A stretch of DNA of 64,000 nucleotides from Adhaeribacter radiodurans (GTDB taxonomy: Bacteria; Bacteroidota; Bacteroidia; Cytophagales; Hymenobacteraceae). The notes under the pieces are model-generated. The model saw only the letters and a program-made list of their open reading frames with translations. It ran no database searches and was not told the DNA's origin. A program made the translations under genes and the position numbers. Of this stretch, positions 37,424 to 46,411 are shown in pieces; within the stretch, counting starts at the first letter, position 1, and every line of letters starts with the position of its first letter. Where the stretch lies: assembly GCF_014075995.1 (NCBI RefSeq), contig NZ_CP055153.1, positions 3,410,001-3,474,000 on the forward strand, given 5' to 3'.

Positions 37424-38269
37424 TTAAGGTGATACTACTTTACTAAGCTGCTTTTTTCTAGCATATTCAACGGGAGCCATTCCATTCAAAGCATCATGTG
37501 GTCTTTTATGGTTGTAATCCTCGAGCCAAGTCGCCGTAATTTCTCTTACTTCCTCCAGGTTTTCAAATAAGTAAGCATTAAGTACATTTCGGCGGAAGGT
37601 ACCGTTAAACCGTTCTACAAAGGCGTTTTGCGTTGGCTTGCCGGGTTGAATATATTTAAATTCTATCCCTTGGACCTGACTCCATTCCTTCATTAAGCTA
37701 GCCACAAACTCTGGTCCGTTATCCATTCGGATCTGTTTTGGTTTTTCTCTTCGCTTTAATAGGTGATTCAGTACCCAAACTACCCGGTTGCTTTTCAAAG
37801 AAAAGTCCACTTCAATATGCAAGATTTCCCGGTTATAATCATCTAGCACATGGAAAGAGCGGAACTTTCGCCCGTTCAGCAAAGCATCACTCATAAAATC
37901 AATCGACCAAGTATAGTTCAATGTCTGCGGTACTTGCAGGGGCTGTTGGATGCGGGCGGGTAGACGCTTTTTCGCTTTACGACGCAGGTTTAAACCCAAA
38001 GCGGTGTAGATGCGATAAACCCGTTTATGATTCCAAAGATGGCCTTCTTTACGTAACCGTACATAGACCTTCCAAAAACCTTCTCGGGGATGCTGCTCGG
38101 CTTTCTGCCGTAAAGCTTCTTCCACCGGTTGGTCCTCTTTAACAGCTTGATAATAGTAAACCGACTTGCTTAAGCTCAATACCCGGCACGCCCTGCTGAT
38201 GCCGGCTTGTGGTTGCTGGTAAACCTCTTCCACCAGCTGTCGCTTTTGGCAGGGCTTCAAAGCTTTTTT
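37424..38269 (-). CDS. IS3-family transposase OrfB (integrase catalytic domain, read by -1 frameshift)
   Basis: Catalytic part of the transposase, entered from OrfA at the slippery site; the open frame extends upstream to 38404 but that part is the wrong-frame shadow of orfA. DDE residues are visible: Asp in [20 protein letters not shown], Asp in [13 protein letters not shown] and Glu in [19 protein letters not shown]_21 region: [17 protein letters not shown] and [26 protein letters not shown] and [20 protein letters not shown] are typical of the IS407 group. The gene appears intact. Confidence 0.94.
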   Translation of the reverse strand, partial: KKALKPCQKRQLVEEVYQQPQAGISRACRVLSLSKSVYYYQAVKEDQPVEEALRQKAEQHPREGFWKVYVRLRKEGHLWNHKRVYRIYTALGLNLRRKAKKRLPARIQQPLQVPQTLNYTWSIDFMSDALLNGRKFRSFHVLDDYNREILHIEVDFSLKSNRVVWVLNHLLKRREKPKQIRMDNGPEFVASLMKEWSQVQGIEFKYIQPGKPTQNAFVERFNGTFRRNVLNAYLFENLEEVREITATWLEDYNHKRPHDALNGMAPVEYARKKQLSKVVSP

Positions 38270-38523
38270 TCGATGATCTCCTTCGCTAATTTTAAGTCTA
38301 AGGCTAGTTCCGCATACATGGCTTTCAACCGCCGGTTCTCTTCTTCTAAATCCTTGAGCCGCTTCAGCTCGGTCGCATCCATACCGTTGTAACGTTGCCG
38401 CCATTTGTAAAAAGCCGCTTGACTCACTCCATGCTCTCGGCTAATCTCGGCCGCACTTTTACCATCCTCAAATTCCTTGAGAATTTTAGCAATTTGTTGG
38501 GGACTAAAGATCTTTCTTTTCAT
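38257..38523 (-). CDS. IS3-family transposase OrfA
   Basis: An 88-residue protein with the Tnp_8/IS3 helix-turn-helix ([38 protein letters not shown], about 6-47) and a leucine-zipper-like C-terminal helix ([20 protein letters not shown]). It ends in EIIEKKL over the heptamer A-AAA-AAG at 38269-38263, the classic -1 slippery site of IS3 elements, so OrfAB fusion transposase is made by frameshifting. Confidence 0.93.
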   Translation of the reverse strand: MKRKIFSPQQIAKILKEFEDGKSAAEISREHGVSQAAFYKWRQRYNGMDATELKRLKDLEEENRRLKAMYAELALDLKLAKEIIEKKL

Positions 38524-38695
38524 AAGTACTGTTCTAAGTTAAGTTTTTTCCTCTTCCTGAACAGTTCTATTTTTGGGGAAGCTTACATCAAAACTAATAC
38601 TTAGACTATTCCAACTTAAAGCAAATTAAAATTTGCCCTGTCCTAAGACCTCAGTATAATAAAAATTTTATAGTGTTACGGAATTAGGTAGATCA

Positions 38696-39262
38696 TTAAG
38701 AAACTTCCAGTAAGATTCTTTCCTCTTTTATTTGTTGTAACTCTTGCTGCAGGTTTAGTATGGTAGCCTTTAAAGACCAGATTCGCATACAGCCCAACCT
38801 TTTCAAATTTGATACTTCGGCTTCCGTTAACTTTATGGCTTCTTTATTGGTAACGGGCAAGCGTTTACGTACCGCCCGATATTCCACCTTTAAGCTTTTT
38901 AATTTCCTTTTTTTAACGATAATAATACCCGCATGCTCCGGAATTAAGTCAAGGCAATTTTTAAGTTGTTCCGGAATGGCAAACCATAATTCTTTTATGC
39001 GTTTAGATTGATGCGCGTGCGCTTTTTCCACATCTTTTTTTAAATCGGCTTTGCTGCGTTTTATCTCTACTTCAATGGCGTAATTAGCTTTGGTTAAGAT
39101 TAATAAATCACATTCGTGCAGTTTCATGCCCCAGCTTATGTTGGGTACTATAACATGTCGCCGCACGTCCCAAAGCTTTGCCACCGCCGTTTCCATTTCG
39201 CACAAGGTAGGTAAAGGTTGTTTTTCCGTTTTCATTATTTTCTCTCTAGATCTCCGCTTCAT
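38696..39262 (-). CDS. hypothetical protein with PD-(D/E)xK nuclease-like signature
   Basis: A 188-residue cytoplasmic protein, not matched to a named family. Residues about 45-75 read GMKLHECDLLILTKANYAIE then VEIKRSKADLKKD: an Asp, a strand, then E-x-E-I-K, the spacing of the PD-(D/E)xK endonuclease core. The C-terminal third is helical and Leu/Glu-rich. Met10 is an equally possible start. It lies next to the IS3-type element but no methyltransferase or toxin partner is nearby. A nuclease role is inference. Confidence 0.5.
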   Translation of the reverse strand: MKRRSREKIMKTEKQPLPTLCEMETAVAKLWDVRRHVIVPNISWGMKLHECDLLILTKANYAIEVEIKRSKADLKKDVEKAHAHQSKRIKELWFAIPEQLKNCLDLIPEHAGIIIVKKRKLKSLKVEYRAVRKRLPVTNKEAIKLTEAEVSNLKRLGCMRIWSLKATILNLQQELQQIKEERILLEVS

Positions 39263-39521
39263 CTAACTTTAGTACTTATCTGCCTTGTTTTAGAAACTAA
39301 TTTATTAAGTTTTTACTTATTGTAACTGTTCTAAGCCTTGCCTTACAAAAATGTAGTTAATTTTTGTAATTGGTTAGAACATAAAACAGTACCTATATAC
39401 TTTACAAACTATATAATGGCATCTTTCTTGTACATTATTCAGAAATATTAAACTTAGCTCACTTGTCAAGTTGCCTATTTTACAGAAAGGAAGGTTTAGA
39501 AATCAACCTTTTTGAAACCAT

Positions 39522-40658
39522 ATGAAGTATATAAAACAATTAGATAGCTTGCGTGCTTTAGCTATTTTCACCGTAATTATTGTTCATTGGTTTCCCAAAG
39601 ACAGTTTTTGGTATAGATTATCGGAATTAATTAACGCCCCCACTATTTTCTTTACTCTAAGTGGTTTTTTAATAACCAATATTCTACTAAAAGAAAGGAA
39701 GAAAGCAGAAATTCTGGAAACGAATAAACTAACTTTAATCAAAAACTTCTTAATAAAGCGTGGATTAAGATTGTTTCCCGCTTATTTTCTTGTTCTTGGC
39801 ATTTACTACTTTTTTCCTCTTATTACCAAGGATATTATTGATTTTAAATACTTTGTTACCTTCACTACTAATATTTACATCTATAAAATTCAACAATGGC
39901 CAGCTTTAGCCCATTTGTGGTCGATGTCAGTGGAGGAACAATTTTACCTGGTTTGGCCTTGGATAATCCTTTTTACCAGCAGAAAATACCTGTTACCTAT
40001 AATAGTAACCAGCATTATAGTAGGTCTTAATGCTCAATATATACTTTCTAAGAATGATTTTTCGAGTGTTTTAACCTTGTACTGCTTAGATGCATTAGCT
40101 ATGGGAGCATTACTTTCCTGGTTTGTAGTAATGTACCCGCAACGATTAAAACAGGCATATAAAATTTCAGTTTGGCTTGCTATAGCAAGTTTTAGTTTAA
40201 TCATTTGCTACAATACTTTTCACTTTTTTCATTTAGTAAATGTTCAATTCCTGGTATCAATTTTAACCATTTGGACAATACTGTTTTTTATTCAAAGAAA
40301 AGAAGACAAACCCTATCTGCTCCGGTTTTTATTAGATAACAAAATTTTAATGGCTCTGGGTAAAATAAGTTATGGCCTTTACTTATACCACTTTCTCATT
40401 CCTTATTATACTTATCCCTGGTTCCACAAGTTAAATGTGCTATTACATTTCCCTGATTTTATCGTTAACAATACATACATGTGGATAGCAGAAAACTTTC
40501 TCCTTTTACTAGTGGTAGCGTTGGCTTCTTATAAGTTTATTGAAATGCCATTCCTGCAATTAAAAAAATACTTTGAACCTACCCGTTTACCTCAGCCCGT
40601 TTCCTTAGTAGTTGTAGCTAAACAAAAAGACTTATCATCCGAGCCAGTATTCCTTTAA
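39522..40658 (+). CDS. membrane O-acyltransferase (acyltransferase 3 family)
   Basis: A 378-residue polytopic protein with about ten membrane helices. The family signatures are ALAIFTVIIVHWF (His20 or so), TIFFTLSGFLITNILL, and HLWSMSVEEQFYLVWPW (about 127-143). Acyltransferase-3 proteins acylate cell-surface glycans, lipid A, exopolysaccharide or antibiotics using cytoplasmic or periplasmic acyl donors. Nothing adjacent indicates the acceptor. Preceded by about 260 AT-rich bases. Confidence 0.92.
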   Translation: MKYIKQLDSLRALAIFTVIIVHWFPKDSFWYRLSELINAPTIFFTLSGFLITNILLKERKKAEILETNKLTLIKNFLIKRGLRLFPAYFLVLGIYYFFPLITKDIIDFKYFVTFTTNIYIYKIQQWPALAHLWSMSVEEQFYLVWPWIILFTSRKYLLPIIVTSIIVGLNAQYILSKNDFSSVLTLYCLDALAMGALLSWFVVMYPQRLKQAYKISVWLAIASFSLIICYNTFHFFHLVNVQFLVSILTIWTILFFIQRKEDKPYLLRFLLDNKILMALGKISYGLYLYHFLIPYYTYPWFHKLNVLLHFPDFIVNNTYMWIAENFLLLLVVALASYKFIEMPFLQLKKYFEPTRLPQPVSLVVVAKQKDLSSEPVFL

Positions 40659-40984
40659 AGTTGAATATTATAGCTACCTGTTAAAACAAATTTATACGTT
40701 TCTGATACTTGCAAAATAATAAAACACAGAAGCTGTATAGCCTCCAACTTTATCTAGCATAGCACTTCTTTAGGTTTTTACCAGAAGTATTTCGACCCTA
40801 TTACAACTACTAAACAGCGTCACAATTAAGATTCTTACTTGCAAAATAATTTATTTTTTAAATGTTCTAAGCAATAATTTAAAGCCCTTAGAAATTAAAA
40901 CGAACCCGTTGCATTAACCGAAATCAATTCGTTATTAGCATTTGAATAAATACCTTTGCGCCCGATTTAGCAAATTTTATTTTT
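40659..40984. other. intergenic region
   Basis: About 325 AT-rich bases between two plus-strand genes; nothing recognised. Confidence 0.3.
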
Positions 40985-41860
40985 ATGCGAAAGGTAGTAA
41001 TCGGTTTATTATTTGCCATGTTGTGGGCTTCGGCATCGGTGGCTACTAAAATTGGCGTAGTGCAGGTGCACCCACTAATTCTGGCAAATATTCGTTTTTT
41101 TATTGCGGGCGGATTAATGCTGCTTTATGCTTATGGGTTCCGGCTAGGTAAAAACCCTCACCCTAAAGGAGTAGAATGGAAGCATTTACTTATTTTTTCG
41201 CTGCTGAATACTACTATTTATTTGGGAGCATTTGTACTGGCCTTAAAAGAAGTATCTGCCGGTATAGGCAGTTTATCTGTCGCTACTAATCCGCTTTTTA
41301 TCACGCTACTCTCGGCCGTTTGGCTCCGTCGGCCCTTGCAACTTCGGGAAGGTTTTGGCATTTTAATGGGATTGGCAGGTGTGGCTTTAGCTACGTATCC
41401 TTTACTGCAAAACAGTTATGCTACTCTCCAGGGTTTACTTATTCTATTAACGGGCATGGTTTCGGTGTCGGCGGCAACGGTTTATTACGCCCAGGTAAAA
41501 TGGAAATTATCCAGTTTAGTAATTAATGGTTGGCAGGTTTTACTTGGTGGTTTATGCTTGTTGCCCTTTACGCTTTACTTCACTAATTTAGAAAGTGCGC
41601 ACTTTAATGCTAATTTCTGGGGCGCCGTTTTCTGGCTAATAGGTCCGGTTTCGATTATATCCTTACAGCTTTGGTTTTACCTCGTAAAACAGGATGCGGT
41701 ACAAGCTTCGCTATGGTTGTTTATGTGTCCTATTTTCGGTTTCTTTTATTCTTATACTTTACTCGGAGAACCCATTACTACTTATACGTATGCCGGTACT
41801 GCTTTGGTAATTGCCGGTTTGTATTTGGCTCAACGCGAAAAATTAAAACAAAAGCAATAG
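40985..41860 (+). CDS. DMT superfamily transporter (EamA type)
   Basis: A 291-residue protein with two EamA repeats and about ten membrane helices. The first repeat starts MRKVVIGLLFAMLWASASVA (G-x-W-A-S motif), the second covers roughly 145-285 (LTGMVSVSAATVYYAQV ... FGFFYSYTLLGEPITTYTYA). The final LGEPIT turn is a hallmark of the family. Likely exports a small metabolite; substrate unknown. The C-terminus is cytoplasmic and basic (REKLKQKQ). Confidence 0.93.
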   Translation: MRKVVIGLLFAMLWASASVATKIGVVQVHPLILANIRFFIAGGLMLLYAYGFRLGKNPHPKGVEWKHLLIFSLLNTTIYLGAFVLALKEVSAGIGSLSVATNPLFITLLSAVWLRRPLQLREGFGILMGLAGVALATYPLLQNSYATLQGLLILLTGMVSVSAATVYYAQVKWKLSSLVINGWQVLLGGLCLLPFTLYFTNLESAHFNANFWGAVFWLIGPVSIISLQLWFYLVKQDAVQASLWLFMCPIFGFFYSYTLLGEPITTYTYAGTALVIAGLYLAQREKLKQKQ

Positions 41861-42512
41861 CTGGCAACTCGCATTATTTTCTATAAGGTTTAGCCGAAGT
41901 TTGGTTAATCTGGCTGAACCCTTACTTCCAATTATCCGTTCTTCATTTCTGCCGGTTAGTTCCTTCCAAGATGACAAAAGTAAAAGAAGTAGGCATCATC
42001 AAACTATTGTTCCCGCAAGTTTTCGACCTTCCTGTTTTCAATACCTACCGGGTTGGCTTCTTTATAATATCCTCTTAAGTTAATTTGTAAATACTACCTG
42101 GTAGTAGAGCTATCCGTTATGGTTTGTCCCAGAGTGCTAAAACTATAAAGAAAAGGATAGGTAAAAAGTGACAAAACCCTTTTAATAAATTAGAATTATC
42201 AGAATACTAAAATGAAATAATATAAATCACTCAAGTATTAAACTAATTCTTTGTTGCTAAGGAACTAACGGCTTTTTAATCAGCTTATCCCCAATTCTTC
42301 GGCAACATTTTACTAAGCACTCATATTTTATTCTCTTCAGGTAAACTTTCCTTAGTACAATTTTTTGAAAAAATTTATATTGAGTACTTAAAGGTGTAAC
42401 GCCGCAAGCTTTTAGATTTTCTAAGTTTATAATTGCTAATTTTTCTATTACTTTGAATCTGAAAACTATTTCTACAACAGACTTCGCCAGATAGTCTTGA
42501 AAATTTACTAAA
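41861..42512. other. intergenic region
   Basis: About 650 AT-rich bases. An imperfect hairpin at 41885-41923 (AAGGTTTAGCC / GGCTGAACCCTT, one bulge) just after the transporter may end its transcript but lacks a T-run. The rest shows no gene. Confidence 0.35.
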
Positions 42513-44153
42513 ATGAAGAAAAATTGGCTTTTACTTTATTGCTTGCTTTACTTTTCTCCCTTATTCGCTCAAAACAAAAATTCTAAAAATCAGGCTTTGC
42601 CCCGACCCAAATTGGTGGTAGGCATTATGGTAGACCAGATGCGTTGGGATTATTTGTACCGGTATTACGACCGCTACCAACCCGATGGTTTTAAGCGTAT
42701 GTTAAACGAAGGTTTTAGCTGCGAAAACACCTACATTCCATATATTCCTACTATTACCGCCGTAGGACATAGTACCGTTTATACCGGCTCAGTACCGGCT
42801 TTTCATGGCATTACCGGCAACGATTTTACGATTCAGGCAACGGGCAAAAACATGTATTGTACCGAAGACCCAACGGTGCAAACGGTAGGCAGCACGTCTA
42901 CAGCGGGAAAAATGTCGCCGCGTAATTTACTGGTGAGTACCATTACCGACGAGCTAAGGCTGGCAACTAATTTCCGTTCTAAAGTTATTGGTGTTGCCTT
43001 AAAAGACCGGGGCGGAATATTACCCGCTGGCCATTCTGCTAATGCTGCTTATTGGTTCGATGATGCTACCGGAAATTGGATAACCAGTACCTATTACATG
43101 GCAGATTTGCCGGCCTGGGTAAAACAATTTAACGCGCAGAAGTTGCCAGAAAAATACCTGAAACAAGATTGGAATACCTTATATAATAGTAGCACCTACG
43201 TCCAAAGTACCCCGGATGACACCCCGTACGAAGGCAAATTTAGCGGAACAACAGCTCCTACTCTACCGGTAAAAACATCGGGCATGTTTAGTAAGGATTA
43301 TGGCATCATTCGCTCTACGCCGTATGGCAATACGCTTACTTTAGATATGGCCAGAACTGCCATAGAAAACGAGAAATTAGGCCAGGGCGAGGTTACCGAC
43401 TTCTTAGCGGTTAGCTGTTCCTCCCCGGATTACATTGGTCATAGATTTGGAGTGAATGCTATCGAAACCGAAGATACCTATTTACGCCTGGATAAAGATT
43501 TAGCAAATTTCTTTAAATACCTCGACGGCAAAGTAGGCAAAGGCAATTATACGGTATTCCTGACGGCTGACCATGCGGCGGCGCATAATCCTAAATTTTT
43601 GCAGGACCATAAAATTCCCGCTGGCTCCTGGCCCAGTTCCGCTTTAGAAGCCGAATTGAATAAGCAATTAGAAGGTAAGTACAAGGTAAAAGGCTTGATT
43701 TTAGGTTTTGATAATTTTCAGGTTAACTTAAATAATCCGGCGATTGCGCAAAACAAATTAAACGAGAGTGCCATCAAACAGGATTGTATAGATTTTCTGA
43801 AAGGCAAACCCGGCCTTGCCTACGTACTTGATTTAAATAAAGTGCAGGAAAGTACGGTTCCGGCCATCCTGCGCGATAGAATAATTAACGGGTATAATGC
43901 CGACCGTAGCGGCGCCATTCAAATAATTTTACAACCGGCCTGGTTACCGGGCTATACTACGGGTACCGGCCACGGTGCCTGGAATGCCTATGATGCCCAC
44001 ATTCCTTTGGTGTGGATGGGTTGGGGAATTCAGGCCGGTAAAACCAACGCTGTTACGCATATGACCGATATTGCGGCTACTTTAGCCGCCTTGTTGCATA
44101 TTCAGGAACCTAATGGCAACGTTGGCCAGCCTATTACTCAGGTTTTAAAGTAA
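42513..44153 (+). CDS. pafA: alkaline phosphatase PafA
   Basis: A 546-residue exported phosphatase of the PafA type (signal peptide MKKNWLLLYCLLYFSPLFAQ). It hydrolyses phosphate monoesters through a threonine nucleophile with two zinc ions. Thr82 in YIPTITAVGHSTVYTG, Asn103 in ITGNDF, and Lys164/Arg166 in VALKDRGG match the catalytic Thr, Asn, Lys and Arg of the characterised enzyme. Metal ligands are visible in VDQMRWD (Asp41), AVSCSSPDYIGHRFG, TADHAAAHNP and GTGHGAW. It acts in the periplasm or at the surface to release phosphate. No Pho box was identified. Confidence 0.93.
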   Translation: MKKNWLLLYCLLYFSPLFAQNKNSKNQALPRPKLVVGIMVDQMRWDYLYRYYDRYQPDGFKRMLNEGFSCENTYIPYIPTITAVGHSTVYTGSVPAFHGITGNDFTIQATGKNMYCTEDPTVQTVGSTSTAGKMSPRNLLVSTITDELRLATNFRSKVIGVALKDRGGILPAGHSANAAYWFDDATGNWITSTYYMADLPAWVKQFNAQKLPEKYLKQDWNTLYNSSTYVQSTPDDTPYEGKFSGTTAPTLPVKTSGMFSKDYGIIRSTPYGNTLTLDMARTAIENEKLGQGEVTDFLAVSCSSPDYIGHRFGVNAIETEDTYLRLDKDLANFFKYLDGKVGKGNYTVFLTADHAAAHNPKFLQDHKIPAGSWPSSALEAELNKQLEGKYKVKGLILGFDNFQVNLNNPAIAQNKLNESAIKQDCIDFLKGKPGLAYVLDLNKVQESTVPAILRDRIINGYNADRSGAIQIILQPAWLPGYTTGTGHGAWNAYDAHIPLVWMGWGIQAGKTNAVTHMTDIAATLAALLHIQEPNGNVGQPITQVLK

Positions 44154-44214
44154 ATGTAACCTGTATAAACATAAAATCAGAAATTCTAATTTAATGTTTA
44201 ATAGCGGGATAAAA

Positions 44215-44250
44215 CAAGAACCACTGTTTAGCAGTGGTTCTTGCGTTTTA
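44215..44250 (+). terminator. rho-independent terminator after pafA
   Basis: Perfect 12-bp stem CAAGAACCACTG / CAGTGGTTCTTG, TTTAG loop, then CGTTTTA. It lies 61 bases after the pafA stop and before the two-component operon. Confidence 0.8.
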
Positions 44251-44356
44251 GGGTATTAGCAATTCAAAAATTTTCGATTTACTCCTCTCTCGTATTTTTC
44301 CCGTATTCCCAGATTTTTACAGAATTAAACCCGTACTTGGCAAAAACTCTGGTCTG

Positions 44357-45034
44357 ATGAAAATTTTAATAATTGAAGATGAGCCTGACATGTTGGATAA
44401 TCTGGTGCGTTCGTTGCAAAAAGAAAAATACCTGACTGAAACGGCTACTACTTTGGAAGAAGCCTTGGATAAAGTAGGAGTTTACGAATACGACTGTATT
44501 TTACTGGATATTAACCTGCCCGATGGGAACGGACTTACCATTTTAGAAGAATTAAAGAAACAGCAAAAAGCCCAAGGCGTGATCATAGTTTCTGCCAGAA
44601 ATTCTTTAGACGATAAAGTTGCCGGTCTGGAGCTAGGTGCCGATGATTACTTAGCCAAGCCTTTTCACATGGCCGAACTACATGCGCGGGTAAAGTCAAT
44701 TTTGCGGCGCCGGAAATTTGCCGGTAATAATATCCTTTCCGTTGAAAACGTACAAATTGACCCGGATAAACACCAGGTGTGGGTTGCCGACGAAGAACTA
44801 ATCTTAAACCGCAAAGAATTTGATATTTTGTTGTACCTGGTAACTAATAAAGAACGCCTGGTGAGTAAAACAGCTTTAGCCGAACACGTATGGGGCGATA
44901 ACATTGACGAAGCTGATGGCTTTGAATTTATTTATTCTCAGATAAAAAACCTGCGGAAAAAACTAAAAACGGCGCAGGCCCAACTCGAAATTCAGGCTAT
45001 CTATGGCATTGGCTATAAATTGGTATCCGAATGA
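44357..45034 (+). CDS. OmpR/PhoB-type response regulator
   Basis: A 225-residue regulator. Receiver (about 1-115): acidic pocket IEDEPD, phospho-acceptor Asp51 in LLDINLPDG, Lys in DYLAKPF (about 101). C-terminal winged helix (about 128-222): EELILNRKEFDILLYLVTNK, SKTALAEHVWGDN, KNLRKKL and YGIGYKLV. It overlaps the kinase gene by 4 bases (ATGA), so both are translationally coupled. The signal and targets are unknown. Confidence 0.96.
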   Translation: MKILIIEDEPDMLDNLVRSLQKEKYLTETATTLEEALDKVGVYEYDCILLDINLPDGNGLTILEELKKQQKAQGVIIVSARNSLDDKVAGLELGADDYLAKPFHMAELHARVKSILRRRKFAGNNILSVENVQIDPDKHQVWVADEELILNRKEFDILLYLVTNKERLVSKTALAEHVWGDNIDEADGFEFIYSQIKNLRKKLKTAQAQLEIQAIYGIGYKLVSE

Positions 45035-46293
45035 AACTGCTGAATTATACCACCTCGTATTTTGCCGGTATTCTGCTTTTAATCATTACGGTTTGGGCCG
45101 GATTATTTTACTACAACATGCTCGACGAAATTTACGACAGCATGGATGATGGGCTGGAAAATCAGAAATTATTGGTGATGCAAAAAGCCTCCCAAAACCC
45201 GCAGGTATTGCAGCAAAGTAACTTTGACGAAGGCTATTACAAAATAAGAGAAATCTCTTTTGAACAAGCCAAACACCAGCGCGACTTGTACCTGGATACG
45301 CTGATGTACATGCAAAACGAAGAAGATTTTGAACCCGTGCGGTTACTAAAAACCGTTTTTAGGCAAGATAATAAATACTATGAAATGCGTGTAATTACCT
45401 CTATGGTAGAAGAAGATGACCTGATGGAAGATTTGTTTTTTTCCTTGCTCTGGCTGTACGTAGGCTTAATTGGCAGTATTCTAATTTTAAATAATTACCT
45501 GCTAAAAAGAACCTGGCAACCCTTTTACTATTTACTGGAACGCCTGCAGCAATTTAAACTGGAAAATTACAAACCCCTAACCTTAAAGAAAACACCAATT
45601 GATGAGTTTCAATTACTAAATCAAACAGCCGAAAAACTCGTGCAAAGCAACCTGGAAGCTTACAACAGCCAGAAAAATTTTATTCAAAATGCCTCGCACG
45701 AATTACAAACGCCTTTAGCTATAAGCTTAAACAAATTAGAACTTTTACTGGAAAGCAATAACCTAACGGAAGACCAGTTAAATCAGATTGCGGGTGTAAT
45801 GCAGCACCTGGAAAGACTAACGCGTTTAAATAAATCTCTTCTATTACTCTCTAAAATTGAAAACAAACAATTTGAACCCGAAGAAAAAATTAACCTGAAT
45901 CAACTCCTAAAAAAACTTATAGAAGATTTTGCCGGCCAAATAGAGTATAAAGAAATAACTGTAAACTTGGAGGCAATGGCCACTTGCGAACAAACCCTCA
46001 ACCCCGACCTTGCTACTATCCTGTTGTTAAACCTTTTTAAAAACGCCACTATTCATAACTATCCCGGCGGGTTTATTCACATTCAGGTAAACGAGAATTC
46101 TATTGTTATTGAAAATTCCGGCAAAGCAGAAGCGCTGGATAATAAGCAGTTGTTTACCCGTTTTAGCAAAATAAATTCATCCTCCTCTTCCAATGGTTTA
46201 GGTTTAGCCATTGTAAAAGCTATTGCGGATGTGTACCATTTCCGGATTAGCTATAGCTATGAGCAAAAGCACGTTTGGTCGATTTACTTTTAA
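45031..46293 (+). CDS. sensor histidine kinase, HAMP-less
   Basis: A 420-residue kinase with helices at about 9-28 and 136-156 flanking a short extracytoplasmic domain of about 108 residues. A classical HisKA follows (phospho-His in FIQNASHELQTPLA, about residue 221), then HATPase with the N box LLNLFKNATIHN, a weak G1 box and G2 SSSNGLGLAIV. The catalytic domain is somewhat short and the C-terminus ends at WSIYF without extra domains. It pairs with the OmpR-type regulator upstream (4-base overlap). Confidence 0.94.
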   Translation: MKLLNYTTSYFAGILLLIITVWAGLFYYNMLDEIYDSMDDGLENQKLLVMQKASQNPQVLQQSNFDEGYYKIREISFEQAKHQRDLYLDTLMYMQNEEDFEPVRLLKTVFRQDNKYYEMRVITSMVEEDDLMEDLFFSLLWLYVGLIGSILILNNYLLKRTWQPFYYLLERLQQFKLENYKPLTLKKTPIDEFQLLNQTAEKLVQSNLEAYNSQKNFIQNASHELQTPLAISLNKLELLLESNNLTEDQLNQIAGVMQHLERLTRLNKSLLLLSKIENKQFEPEEKINLNQLLKKLIEDFAGQIEYKEITVNLEAMATCEQTLNPDLATILLLNLFKNATIHNYPGGFIHIQVNENSIVIENSGKAEALDNKQLFTRFSKINSSSSSNGLGLAIVKAIADVYHFRISYSYEQKHVWSIYF

Positions 46294-46411
46294 TTTTTTG
46301 ATCTAAGCCTTCTTGGTGAACTTTATTAGAAAAATGCCACTTTTATTCAACGTTACTTTCCCTTAATTTTTAAAGCAGGGAATTGGCACGATTAATCATT
46401 GAATTAAATTA

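Larger units (their letters stand above)
37379..38587 (-). mobile_element. IS3-family insertion sequence, IS407 group, 1209 bp
   Basis: Inverted repeats start with TG on both sides: left TGTAAGCTTCCCGTTTTTAG at 37379, and right, read on the minus strand from 38587, TGTAAGCTTCCCCAAAAATA, both continuing GAACTG. The ends enclose orfA and orfB with an intact frameshift site. Size, TG ends and orfB sequence fit the IS407 group. No exact 3- or 4-base target duplication is present (ATAAA before, TCAAA after), so it may have rearranged or lost it. Confidence 0.88.

Noticed and set aside
41901-42083. 60-codon plus-strand frame after the DMT transporter
   Set aside because: No recognisable motif and unusual Pro/Ser-rich content for this genome.
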